DNA of 64,000 nucleotides from Meandrina meandrites (Eukaryota; Cnidaria; Anthozoa; Scleractinia; Meandrinidae), in the NCBI GenBank assembly GCA_963693305.1, contig OY855904.1, forward strand, positions 13,939,496 to 14,003,495, in the 5' to 3' direction. Both the position numbers and the translations under genes were made by a program. Positions 34,201-45,613 of the stretch are shown here, one piece after another (the first letter of the stretch is position 1; each line of letters begins with the position of its first letter). Under the pieces are notes generated by a model. It was not told the DNA's origin and searched no databases. It worked only from the letters and a program-made list of their open reading frames with translations.

Positions 34201-37200
34201 ACATTTGTTAATTTGATAGTAAGCTTGATAGGTAAAGTATTGACTGGCTAATTTGTAAAAAATCCCGCAGGCCTCAATTTGATAGCGACGTCTTTCACAG
34301 AATCATTGATATACCTTTTCCTAGACTTGTCCAAGTCGTCTGTCTAAAAGGGTTTTTGGTTCACTCTAACTTAGCATAATGCGGGGGGTTTGAAACGGAT
34401 GTGGAAAGTTCTCTTGAATCTCGAATAGATCTCGTGAACGAAACGTCTGTCAAAATTGCCGGGAATCATTTCGCCCTCAGACTCCCGCTTTTTTTGCCTC
34501 GCGTGTCTTAGCACACAAATCCTACTTACCCTCAGGCTGATTTATTAAAAACCGACTTGGAGAAAGTGTAAATTTTTCCCAGACTAGGCTAGACCAGACT
34601 GAATGGCCAATTCCCTCTATGACACGCACCTGCAGGGAATCATGGGAGATGTATTCAACAAAACATTTGAAGACTTGGCAGCGCTGAATACAACTACCAT
34701 GATCCCCTGCAGGCGCGTCTCATAGGGGGAATTGGGCATTGATCATATTCATTCGCATTACCCACAAAGAAGATTCAAAATGATCACTTCCGGGACTTGA
34801 TCCCACCGTAATCACCAGTAAATTTCTGTATAAAATAACAACAGTTCACTACATTTTTTTTCTTGTAATATTTTAGTTTAAAGGAGGCGGTGATGAAGTC
34901 GTCAGAAAGCCCACTGAAATCACATAGCATAGTAAACAAACTCTGGTCCTGTGTGATGGCTAATTCACCACCTAGCACCTGGCAGCATGAAAACCTAGAG
35001 GGTATTATTAAGTATGGAACAACGATTAGAAGACAACCCACAAAGACCGAATTCAAGCGCATCAAAAAGCTACTTTTCACTTCACGTAAGTTAATGAGTT
35101 TCCGAGCACGTGCATGATCACCTTGTTTTAAAATACTTCAACACCGTAAGTGCATTAGCAATGGATCGAGAAGAGGGAAAGCTGCCGTTTTACACTGAAC
35201 AAGAGTTTTTAAACTCTCAAAGAAGGGTTCGGGAGCGTCTCCTACCTGGCAACGTTTTTGTGTCTAACTAAAACGTTATTTCTCAGTCTTTCTCAGTTTT
35301 TTTTTCTCAGAAATTAATTGTCAGGTTTATTCATTACTCTGTGAAGGCAGGCGGTTTCATCATTTGTTATAGACCTAATTGGGACCGAACTGAATGTTCG
35401 TTTACTGAGAATAATTTGTTGTTTTAACGTTTCCTCTTTACAAAACGCTAACCGAATTAATACCCTGTAAGTAAAATATGTCACGTTAGTGGCCATTGAG
35501 ATACATCTTTTTCCTGTATCTTTTCCTGTGTGTTTCAATTCTAAATTGTCATAAGGACATTAATAGACTACTCGCCATCTTCGAATTAAGAGACCGTTAC
35601 TTTTGTCTCCTCCTGTTTTAGGTGACAAGTTAGGCTTGGAAAGGACCGACGGTCTTTTCTATATGCTGTTTCAATCAGAAGACGATGACCCCTCAGAGGT
35701 CGGCCTGAACGCGGTTTTTGCCAAAATGAGTAAGGCAAATTTGTCAGATAAAACGGTTATTGAAAACAATTTCCGCTTTAAACCCGCGCCAGTTTCTAGA
35801 AGCGTGACATGTATGAGTATGTCTCACAGTCATGCAGCAGTTGTTGTTAGCAACAGCAAAAGCGTTTCAACTTGGGGCCATGGAGAAGATGGCGCACTTG
35901 GCCTTGAGGAACACTTGATTTCAAATTTTGATCCTCCTTCTCCAACACCTGTAACATCCATAGACTGTCAAGTGAAAGAGGTCTCCTGTGGTGCAGATTT
36001 CACTTTGATGTTGACAACGGAGGGACGGGTCTATTCTTGTGGATCTGGTGCCTTGGGAAAGTTGGGTCATGGAGACGAAACCGACAGACCATTGCCTACG
36101 CTGGTTGGTACCTTTAACAAAATGGCCAAAAAAGTAGAACGATAATGAACCTAATTTACAATTAACAAGAGCTAAACAAAACGTTATAAAGTGTGGCGCC
36201 AAATACGTATACTTTATATCAACGTGGTCAGCAGAAGCATTATTTGCCAGCATCTTTTCCTGTAATTTAATAAAAGTATTCGCGAGAAAAATGCGTTTTT
36301 AGGCACAGTCTATTTTGTTCGATAGGCTTGTAGTACTAGAATGTAAAATTTTGTAAAAACCCGTTTATTTTGTTACAAATTAAATTATACAGATTGAATC
36401 ACTCTGGTACATTCAGGCCATTGCTGCAGGGAGTGACCATGCTGTGGCACTAAAAAAGAATGGTGTCCTGTACCAGTGGGGACTGGAGTGTGCCGATGAA
36501 GAACTAACACGGTTTGGTGCAGTACCCACAAGAGTGAGTCAGCTTGACAATGTCACCGTGAAATCGGTAGCTTGTGGTACCCATCACTCTGTCTGTTTGA
36601 CTAATGGAGTATGGTACAAAGGGATTGCGTATGCGTGGGGAAGAGGATCACATGGCCGTCTTGGCTTGGGCCATCGCCGTAACTTGTTTGTTCCGCGATG
36701 TGTCAACGAACTATTTAACACTAGTACGTATCTAAAGCAAGTTACAGCTGGTGAGAAACACACCGGGTTTTTAACTTTGGAAGGGGACGTGTACACATGT
36801 GGCAACAATTCGTTTGGACAGCTTGGTTACTTTACTGCTTCTGGAAACAGTGATGTACCACGTAAGGTCCCCCTCGGAACGAATGCCGCAGGGGGTGAAA
36901 TAAGGTATGTCAGATGAGGATTGGGCTTTACTGAGAAACGTTTTCGCAGATTGATAAATATGACACTTTTGATCACGAATTGAAATGTCAATGTCAAATA
37001 CTAGCCTGCGAATACAGCCGCCTCTCATTCGCTCCCGCTACTACGTGCGAAACGCGAAGAGAGACGTCTGCGATTCACGGTCAAAAATTCCATACTGATG
37101 ACGTAAATCTGTCCGGAATCCCGACAGGAGCGCTGATTGGTCAACTAGGTAATTTGCATAATGTATGTGAAATATAACGCCGGGTCAACGCCGGGTGTTA

Positions 37201-40200
37201 TTGTGGACCAAAAGTACACCGGGTGGCGGGCGGCAGGATTATGAAGATACACCGGAGCAATAACTTAAAACTTACGTTTCTCTGATTTCTCACTTCATAC
37301 TAAGGCAAGAGTGCTTCATGAACGATCTCAAAGACGTTCAGGAAGGATGCGCCACTGCAGCCAGTTTCAAAACATTTAGATAAATTTTGACACCCGTGGG
37401 TTTTATTGGTGACACATTTAGTGATTTAACAGCTTCGTTTTTCAAATCTTAGCTAATGTGCAACTCGTATAGGGATTTTCGTGACCAAGTTGTCCGCTGT
37501 TTATGCGTCCTTGACTGCCTTGAAAGTGTTTGTGTTCAATCAATAATTGTTCAATGAATCTATTCTTCGAGAATGAAGACATTAATTATGCGAGACCAAC
37601 TGCGTGTGTTGTTGTTATATTCCGGAAATCTAATTAGCGGTTAACGTCATCAGTATGGAATTTTTGGCCATGAATCGCAGACGTCTCTCTTCGCGTTTCG
37701 CACGTAGTAGCGGGAGCGAATGAGAGACGGCTGTATTCGCAGGCTATGTCAAATACATACTTACGGAGGATTTTATGTGAATTTATCTAAACGCCTTGAT
37801 GATATTCCGTAGTTCCTTTTCAAATACTAAATAAATGTTATTGAACATTCGCTCCGCTGAAAACATTGAAAACCTTTAGTCGGTTGGTATTTACTTGATA
37901 CTGTTCTTGTTAATTGACACAAATCTACGATGCGATAACTCCACCTCTTGGCTCTTAAACGCCTCAAAGTCAACTAGTCAGCTTCAATATGTATCCCGAA
38001 ACATATATCCTTGCCTTTTTCGTTCAATACTAGATGATTAGAAAATGATCCTTTCTGTTTGATTCACTACAACCGTACTCTCGAGCAACGAGCAACTAGG
38101 AGTAAATTGGATTTTAGCTGCCAGTAGATCAGGGTTAATAAAGATCTTATCAAATATTGAATTGCCCCTGATAAAATAACTAACAAATGAAAATTTCCTT
38201 TTCAGTGTTTTTCTTTTCACGTTTCCTTTATCGTAGAGCGAGAGAACTGTGCTGCAATGAAGACTACACAATGGTATTAACTAATGATGGCGATGTAATG
38301 CTGTGGGGAAAGTGCCACTATGGGTCAAAGTTGGAAAATCCAATACCTTTTGACGTCAAAAGCAATGCTTCCACAGACCCTGCTGCCAGTGGTCAAGACG
38401 TGAGCATCAGGGATGTCACCGCTTGTCATGTGCCTTCGGGAGAGTCATTTATTGAGCTCGTTGTGGCTCTCACCAACAGCAGCAAACTGCTATTTTGCGC
38501 TGGAATCAAACCTGAGTATGATTGCCAGGCTATGGCGAATCGCACTCCACAGATTCGATGTAACAAGATAAATTTGACTACCCTTTGCTCAGTTGGGTCA
38601 GTTTTGGTCAGCATGGATCAACAAGGAAAAGCATATTCTGTGGACATCTGGTGTTGGTTGTTGCTTCTTTTATCTCCTAACCTAGAAGAACAGTTGATGC
38701 CGGAAGACCTCATACGTGCTTTGTTCTCCAAACTGAATGAATCAGACACTGAGCACCTACCACCACTAGAGTTCACTGCCATAACGGTTTGTCCAAGTCT
38801 AATGGCAGTGGAAGCTAGTCTCAGCACGTTTCTCTTTTGTTCTAACATTGGCGATGTGTACAGTTGGTCCCCTGTGGGAGGCACTGATGTTTTGCATCAC
38901 AGAGAATTGGACAGTGAAATAATCGTGCAAATTGCTTGTGGAGCAGGCCACCTAGTCGCTTTATCAGACAGAGGAATGCTGTTTACATGTGGAGATGGTC
39001 GTTCTGGTCAGTTGGGACTTGGCATCTTTCAAAGTGCTGAAACGTTCCAACTAGTGCCGCTAACAGAGTTCGAAAGGGTGCAAGCTGTATGTTGTGGCTG
39101 GGCAAGCACTGCTGTTCTCACAGAACCTGGAAAGGTGGGTATATATGTTTCAAGTTGGGTTTTACGTATTCTTAGTTTTTCTGCTTGTCGGCTCTGGTAA
39201 ATATCATTTTTCAATGTACTTGTTTCAGATTGGTTGATATAATCTTTTGTGGTTTTTAATCGGTTTTCTTTTATCACGTTTAAGAAATCATTTTCACTCT
39301 TCTATTTGGACGAGTGCGGTTACGTACGCCTGATAGAAAATAAATTTGTAGGCATTAACACATGTCATGAACGATATAGCAGCTCTGAAGGCAGGACAGC
39401 CGTTACAGTAAAATGAAAATCCATCGTGGATTAATCACTGCATGCCACTGTTATATGTGTAGTAATCAGTAACAGTTTACTGTCAGTACCTTTCTTTCAG
39501 GTGTATTTCTGGGGCCAGTTAGATTTGCCTATAGGAGAGAAGGAAAGGAGGAAACATTTGAGCACTACAACCTCAACGGCACCCCTTGATATTATGACTC
39601 GTCGGCGACAGCAAGAGAATGGCTCTCCTCCAACGGGGTACAAAGTGGAAGTTATGGGCGATATTGGAATCGTAGAGCATCATCTTGCTGTAGTTGGCAG
39701 ACCATTCGAAGTTGAAATTTTGCAAAGAGATGGAAGCACTGGCAGTAGTTCCTGTATGGTAAGTAAAAACCTGTGAAATGTTACCAACGCAAAGCGCTGA
39801 AAACGGTTTTGTGTCGACTACTCGTGTCTGATATTTTCCTCTTTGTGTGCAGGAATTTCGAGCTGAAGCACTTGCATTCCAAGATTCGAATCACGTCCAC
39901 TGTAAAGGTAACATAAAGCAGTCACAGAAAGGGCATGAGACGTACGTCGCGTCCATGGTTTTCTATGCCGAAGGTCCCTTCAAAGTCTCCATTACGAGAA
40001 ATGGAAAAAACGTGCTTGGAAGCCCGTTCAAAGTGAATGCCGAGAAAGGTCTTTTGATGAAAAGGAGTAAATTGTCTTTGATTGGCTCTGACATTGAGTG
40101 CATGAGAGCAGTGGGTGGTGTTCTTCAGCGAGCCATCAATGCTAGAGACTCAGCAATTGAATTATGGGGAGTTCCCAGCATCACCGCTGATCTAGTGACT

Positions 40201-43200
40201 CAGGAGGCAGTGATGCTGGCCTCGATGACCGACGGCGGAATCTACATCTACGTTTGGGATGCCTGTTACGGTAATCTTTCCGAGGAGAACCTCAACTTCT
40301 GGCTGCACCAACTCTCCTTACATGCTCCTTCTGCCAACGTAATCCTCCTTGGGGTTAATGTTAGTGGAACACACGCCAATGAAATTGATTTGAAGCCATT
40401 CCAAAATGTAAATCCGATGATGAAGCGATCCATTTTTGCTGGGACCACCTTTGCTTCAGAACCTGACAAGCTATTGGAGGAAGTACTGCTGGTAGTAGAC
40501 GAAACAAACAGCCATCGAAGTCTTGTGTGGCACAGATTAGAAAGCCTGGCTTCAAAAGTTCTTGAAAAGAAAAGGAGAGGGATTGAGCTTCTCGATCAAT
40601 CGACCTTCAATTGCATCGCCGGTGAGTGCGGAATCCAGAGGGATTATCTGTGCAAGAAAGCCGCTGAGCACCTTGAGTTGACAGGAATGGGTCTGGTAAT
40701 AGGAGGAGATTCGTTCTTCCTAGTTCTTCAGCCCTCCTGGCTTGCAAGGCACCTAGCTGAAATGGCCAAGTCCAGTCACTTTGGAGCATTAGACAGGAAC
40801 TCCTTAGGTACGACTGAACGTTCTCGGCCTTTTTTATGGATCTTGTGATATGTACAGGGTGTTTTGTAAGATCATGCCTTTTTGTCTACATGGGTATATC
40901 ACTTAGTTTTAGTATAGGAGCGTCATTTTTTTTTTCAAAATGATTGCCAGTTGTAAGTAACTTAATAGTTTTAAAGTTATTCAAAAGTTAAATATAGCTA
41001 CAACTCAAAAGATTTTATTTTAACGTCGCGATGCGCGTTCTTATTTTTTCCGTTTTCCGTCTCTTTTGTGTTTTCGACCATTGTGAAGTATTTCATTGAA
41101 GTATGTGGAAGATAAGCTCATAACGTCATTGTACATATTTAAGTCGGAATTAGTTTTTTTCTGTCTCAGTTATTAAATGATATGATCTCTATCTTAAGTT
41201 CTTCGTCCCTTTGCAATGACCTTTTAGTTCCTTTAAAACAAAACAGATGGATTCACGCCCATTTTAATGTAGTATTTGTTATTTCACTTATTTTCAAATC
41301 GCTTTTGCATTGTGCTTTTGATGTTCACAGATTCGGCAAAGCAGCTCATAGTTAGCTTACTGATTGAAAAGCGCCTGGCCGTCGAAAGAATGGATAAGAG
41401 AGCAATCGACATCATTCCTTACCTGTCCTTGATACCAGAAGAGAACTGGCCCTCGGTGGACGAGTCAAAGTTCACAATTTACAGGCATCTAATATTAACC
41501 GTGCCGCCCTATCACCTCCATGGCATTTTCCAAGATCTTGTTGCAAACATTCTGCAAGAATTCAGCCGTGTGACCCTTGGAAAATACTGTATGGTCATCT
41601 ACTGTGATCAATACGAGTTCCGTATTGACTGTGGTCCTTGTGTGGTCAGTAAGGCTGTTGCAGAGATAAGGGTGACTGTGCGGGCGGGCAGCCAAGATAC
41701 GTGCAGTATGGGTGCAGAAGCAGCAGTGGGTTTCCTCCAAGGATACCTCACCAAGTTTGACAGTTCGTGCGAGATCAGTGTTAAAACTTCGTGCATGATC
41801 TGTAGGCAGCATCATGTTGATCTGGCCATGGTGCAAGAGACAGCAGCACAAGGCGAGACTGGGCGTGAGTGTGGACGGTGCCATGGACAGTTGGCAGTTG
41901 GTGACTTGTTGAATGGTTTCAAAGATACTCGACCGATCACAGAGTTGGTCTGGCGTCCTTTTCACAGATCACAACCTCCAGGTTTGTAAAAACAAAACTA
42001 CCGTACAGGCCAGCCAATGTATTACTTGTATGTCACATCTAGAATAAATTTGTATCTATGATACGTAATCCTGGTCACATATCATAACATGTAAATAAGG
42101 AATAGTTGAGTTATTGTTGGAGTGGCAAGGCACGTTTAAAACCACCCTTCGAGTGAGATTTAACAAACTTCAAGTATCTTTCTAGCTGTGGGCGTACTGA
42201 TAAGAAAACTGAAGGAACCCCAGATACTGGTTTACTGTGGATTTTAAACGTCACGAACAGACTGGACAACGTATCCTGTAATTGTGACGGAAAAGGCAAG
42301 ATAAAACGCCATTTAATTATTTTGCCCTCAATGTCAGCTGATTTGGCTTTTTTATTTGATTGTACTTTGCATTCAATGCGATAGGTAGCCCGTTCGCCAA
42401 AGCTGAGATTCCCACCTCAAACATGTTGCTACGTCCCCTGATGAGATACTTTGGTGACAGGGAGGAGAGGCAGGGGGCAAAATTACTAAAGGAGATCAAA
42501 ACAATGTTTCAAGACATGACCAAGGTTTTCATGGACATGAAAAATGTAAGTTTCGGGGTTTCTTGTAAGTGTATCACATTTTTCCCGCATTGAAAACAGT
42601 CGAACCTCCCGGACACCAAAGGGACGGGGAAGAGTGTCCGTATTATGGAGATGTCCGTATTACAGAGCTAAAGTTTATATGAGTTTTTGTCTCTTTCGGA
42701 CCAAGTGAAATGTCCGTAATAGAGAGGTGTCCGTAGTGAGAGGTTCGACTATATTACTACAGTGGAACCGTATTTCCTCGATTTAAAGCCCCTGGCTTTT
42801 ATTTAAAACTTGGCCTGGTGGACCCGGAATGGAGGGGTTCTTATTCATTATTTTTGACAGCCATATATCTTTTCCACTATACCTACGAGTTATTATGATA
42901 CCGTGAATTACCGTGAGGGACTATTTTCCTCCTTGGAAACCCGGCGAAATATGCATCAAAACAACACTTTTAAATTGATCATTTCCTTCATATTCCTGAG
43001 GGGAAAATTCATGCGATTTAATCTGAGAGAAGAGACAAGCTTTACACTACACATGTTCTATATTTGACTTAAAATGATAGCAAAAGCAGTCGGGAAATGC
43101 TGTTTGTGCGATGTGAGCCTATACTCATGCCTGAAGGACGAGTTCATAAAGTCTGCAGCGTATTTCAGAAATACGATTTTGTCGAATTCTGTTAAGATTC

Positions 43201-44987
43201 TTCTGTTAATTGCTTTTGAAACAAAGTGAGGTATTTTCCTGAAACACTTCTTATAACACGTTTGCATCACTTCCTTTAGTACGACGTTCCACGAACCGTT
43301 TGCCTCCTACCAGAATTTCAAAGGTCTTCTGTTATGAAAACCAGTGCCATCAAAATGCTTCTGACGTATGGCCAGCCAAAGTATCGGCTGTTTGTGCTCT
43401 GTGAAGGAAATGGAGATGGTACTGGGGTGCACTTTCTCGACTACAGCAAGCACAAAGGGTACAGTTTGGAGACCAATGTAGCTGCCGGCCTCATCAAGGA
43501 AAGTGTCGACCTGTTGCGGTTTGGTTTACAGGTAAAAGATGTTTTAAAAGAGTTAAGCTCCTTCACCATTCAGTACATAACAACATGGTATTTCCTGAAA
43601 GACACTTAGTTTATCACCAACTAACTTGGTTTCGAGCGTTGGCCCGTATTTCGTTAGTTCGATTTAATCTAGAAATTGTTGGCTGAATCATCACTGGAGA
43701 CCGGGGGAGGCAAATAAGCAGGGTCCGGAAAGGAAAATAAAACGGACGAGATTGGCACGCACGATAGTTTCACAGGGAACCCGAAGGAAGGTATATCGAT
43801 TTGCATCAATGCGAAAACGATTTTTCTGTGTGATTTCCAGTCGAAAACTGGAGTCAATCCGTATACTTCAGTCTGTATAGGTTGTGTGTGCCCTTGAAAA
43901 CTAAACCTGAAAGTACAAACAATTTATGCTAATTGTCATAATAATTTGTTGCAGCTGCTCACTTCCTTTTCGTCCATCGTCAACTTCGCCAAAGGACTGG
44001 GCCTAAATGTTGATGAAACTCTAAACGGCATTCTGGGTACTGTGGGCCTGAGCGGGACTATGCTTTGCGCAGTTCCATGGAAGAACGTTTTCAAAGAGGT
44101 TTGTAATGTAGTCAGTTCTCAAAATTATCGGCAGGATTAAATGTCATGCCCTCTCGAAAGCAAATGGAAAAGAACTAGCGAAGAACGAACACAAAAACAA
44201 AAAGCGGAAACATTATCTTAGTGCTAGCTATCCATCAAGCCAGACAAATATCTGGAAACAAGCTGAGAAAAGACGTGAAACGTTTACTTAGTTAGGCAGA
44301 AAAGAGCTGAAAGGGAGCTTATACCCAGATTCAGCCATAAAGTTTTCGCAGGCTGGGAAGACAATGAGGTAACAAAAGGCAGGTACACGAAAAGTCATCT
44401 CTTGAAAGAAGAGCAGAAGACAAATGCAGAATTCTACTTGCATAGGACAGGAGTATGGAGAGAATAGAAATCTTAAAAAATCTGAAGTCCATGTTTCTAG
44501 ACTAAAAGTCCACGTTCAGTTGGGTTTTAGTCGCTAACAGAAGCTTACAAGCTTCTGTCATTAATTAATATCAGAGAAAAGAAACTGTGTTTTTTGAATT
44601 ATTTTATTTTTGAAATGAGCCTATAATTTTAGCCGTGTAATTTTCCTCTGTTCGTCTTGGCACTACTTCTAACTCTTGTTCAACTTCATTTCTTTATTTA
44701 ATATAAACACTTACACACAGATGGACGGATTTCTCAAGAGTATTGAAGAAGCTTCAGGCTCCATTCGACAACCTAAAGACCTCAGCAAGCTATCTGGTGT
44801 AGGTGGCGGGTATCAAGTGGGAGGTGAAAGCTACGCGTATTTACGCAAAATTCTATCCGAGCTGAGAGCCAAAGACGATTTTGGTGGGTTACAGCAGGAA
44901 CCTCGCGAAGGGATTGGAGCCATTTGGGTGTGCGCAGAGCACAGCAAGTACAACAAAGACACTACAGCTTTTAATATCATGCCTTAG
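31280..44987 (+). CDS. ROCO-like multidomain protein: Rho/Rnd-type GTPase - RCC1 - filamin - degenerate ROC - COR (13 exons)
   Basis: Exons: 31280-31319, 33384-34170, 34877-35085, 35622-36133, 36417-36904, 38237-39134, 39501-39758, 39853-40807, 41331-41981, 42385-42545, 43280-43531, 43955-44098, 44721-44987; 5622 nt, 1873 residues, phases consistent. (1) Residues about 25-215: small GTPase with P-loop GDARVGKT (31-38), STTG switch I, DTSGKPEY (80-87), TKTD (141-144) and TSAAK (170-174). (2) About 406-990: eight or nine RCC1-type blades (for example YAWGRGSHGRLGLG, FTCGDGRSGQLGLG), with an insertion between two blades. (3) About 1024-1128: filamin-type repeat ending GPFKVSITRNGKNVLGSPF. (4) About 1140-1240: ROC-like segment (VWDACYGNLSEENLNFWLHQ, APSANVILLGV) without P-loop, DxxG or NKxD. 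(5) About 1270-1530: COR-like (GDSFFLVLQPSWLARHLAEM), then CMIC and CGRC, a likely zinc-ribbon pair (1537-1566). (6) C-terminal block typical of ROCO proteins (KYRLFVLCEG, AIWVCAEHSKY). No kinase, LRR or ankyrin repeats. Function unknown; cytosolic GTPase-regulated scaffolding is a guess. The alternative upstream frame into exon 2 (from 33299) is intron. Confidence 0.82.
31972..32654 (-). mobile_element. 3' end of a non-LTR retrotransposon (CR1/L2-like)
   Basis: The minus-strand frame 32654-32238 encodes a 138-residue tail with the pattern seen at the end of LINE reverse-transcriptase ORFs: IYRLEILKFAHLWHNGLLP, then a tyrosine/asparagine block HGYNTR, then IDIWKDLPSYFKDL and a basic end. The catalytic RT motifs are missing, so it is 5'-truncated. 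Downstream on the same strand an ATT-unit microsatellite (plus-strand AAT units, 31972-31996) could be its 3' tail, as in L2/CR1 elements. It lies in the first intron of the ROCO-like gene. Confidence 0.65.
34184..34189 (+). terminator. Possible intronic poly(A) signal after the GTPase exon
   Basis: AATAAA lies 14 bases past the end of the GTPase exon. If the splice donor at 34171 is not used, translation stops at TAG 34171-34173 immediately after the exon, so cleavage here would yield a stand-alone GTPase of about 275 residues. Confidence 0.35.
34602..34740. mobile_element. Small inverted-repeat element
   Basis: AATGGCCAATTCCC at the left and GGGAATTGGGCATT at the right open imperfect inverted repeats of about 55 bp that both contain a CCTGCAGGG block. 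It lies in the intron after the GTPase exon. Confidence 0.55.
37002..37746. mobile_element. Mutator-like (MULE-type) non-autonomous element, 10-bp TSD
   Basis: Terminal inverted repeats of about 100 bp start TAGCCTGCGAATACAGCC and run through GCGAAACGCGAAGAGAGACG to a CATACTGATGACG block. Identical 10-bp duplications TGTCAAATAC flank it (36992-37001 and 37747-37756). Long TIRs plus a 9-11 bp duplication are typical of Mutator-like elements. No transposase. It lies in the intron between exons 5 and 6 of the ROCO-like gene. Confidence 0.75.
42598..42750. mobile_element. MITE with AGTCGAACCTC ends
   Basis: AGTCGAACCTC at the left is mirrored by GAGGTTCGACT at the right, and several TGTCCGTA(A/T) units lie inside in both orientations. 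Ends of this type occur on pogo/Tigger-like elements; that assignment is inference. It lies in the intron after the exon ending at 42545. Confidence 0.5.
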
Positions 44988-44992
44988 GATGA

Positions 44993-45298
44993 GAGGGAGG
45001 TGACCTAGTGGTTAGTGAGCTGGACTCCAGATCGAATGGTCCGGGTTCGAGCCCTGACCGGGGCACGCAGTGCCCCGGTCAGGGCTCGAACCCGGGCAAG
45101 ACACTTTAGTGCCTCTCTCCACCCAGGTGTATAAATGGGTACCGGCGAATTTACTGCTGGGAGTAACCTTTCGATGGACTAGCATCCCATCCAGGGGGGA
45201 GTAGAAAAACTCCTAGTCGCTTCATGCTACGGAAACCGGGATAACCTCCGTCCTGACGGGCCACTAGGCTCGTATACAGACGTTAGCTACCCTACCTA
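44993..45298 (+). mobile_element. tRNA-derived SINE inserted at a stop codon
   Basis: It has an A-box-like stretch (TAGTGGTTAGTGAGC), a B box (GGTTCGAGCCC) and a tRNA-unrelated body shared with minus-strand copies at 55712-55830 and 57695-57945 (ACCCAGGTGTATAAATGGG, CTTCATGCTACGGAAACCGG). An identical 11-bp duplication CCTTAGGATGA flanks it (44982-44992 and 45299-45309) and contains the TAG stop of the ROCO-like gene. Unlike the other copies, the B-box region is followed by a perfect inverted duplicate of itself (arms 45041-45066 and 45070-45095). Confidence 0.85.
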
Positions 45299-45314
45299 CC
45301 TTAGGATGAAAAGA

Positions 45315-45320
45315 AATAAA
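45315..45320 (+). terminator. Likely poly(A) signal of the ROCO-like gene
   Basis: AATAAA lies just past the right-hand SINE duplication. Before the insertion it would have been about 20 bases after the stop codon; now the SINE forms most of the 3' UTR if this signal is used. A second AATAAA occurs near 45595. Confidence 0.45.
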
Positions 45321-45613
45321 AAATGATACCGAGTCGAAATTCCAGTAAGCGAAATCTCTTGATACACTTTTTCAGGGATCCCCACTAAAAAGTTTCCAAT
45401 TGTCTTTGCCCAATCACAAAATAGCGCGAGTGCTCCCAACGTTCTCATTTCTGCTCTCGACTCTCGACTATTATTAATCAAGCGCGAGGGTTGTACTGGG
45501 ACAATATTCACCCGAGGTGTAGAGGGCTGATATTCTCGCAATACAGCCCCGAGCCAGCTTGGTTAATAAGAGATTTATTGCACTACTAAAAAGAGAATAA
45601 AGAGGACGGGATT

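Noticed and set aside
41495..41965. Minus-strand open frame of 156 codons
   Set aside because: Antisense of the COR-encoding exon 41331-41981, which has clear family similarity on the plus strand.
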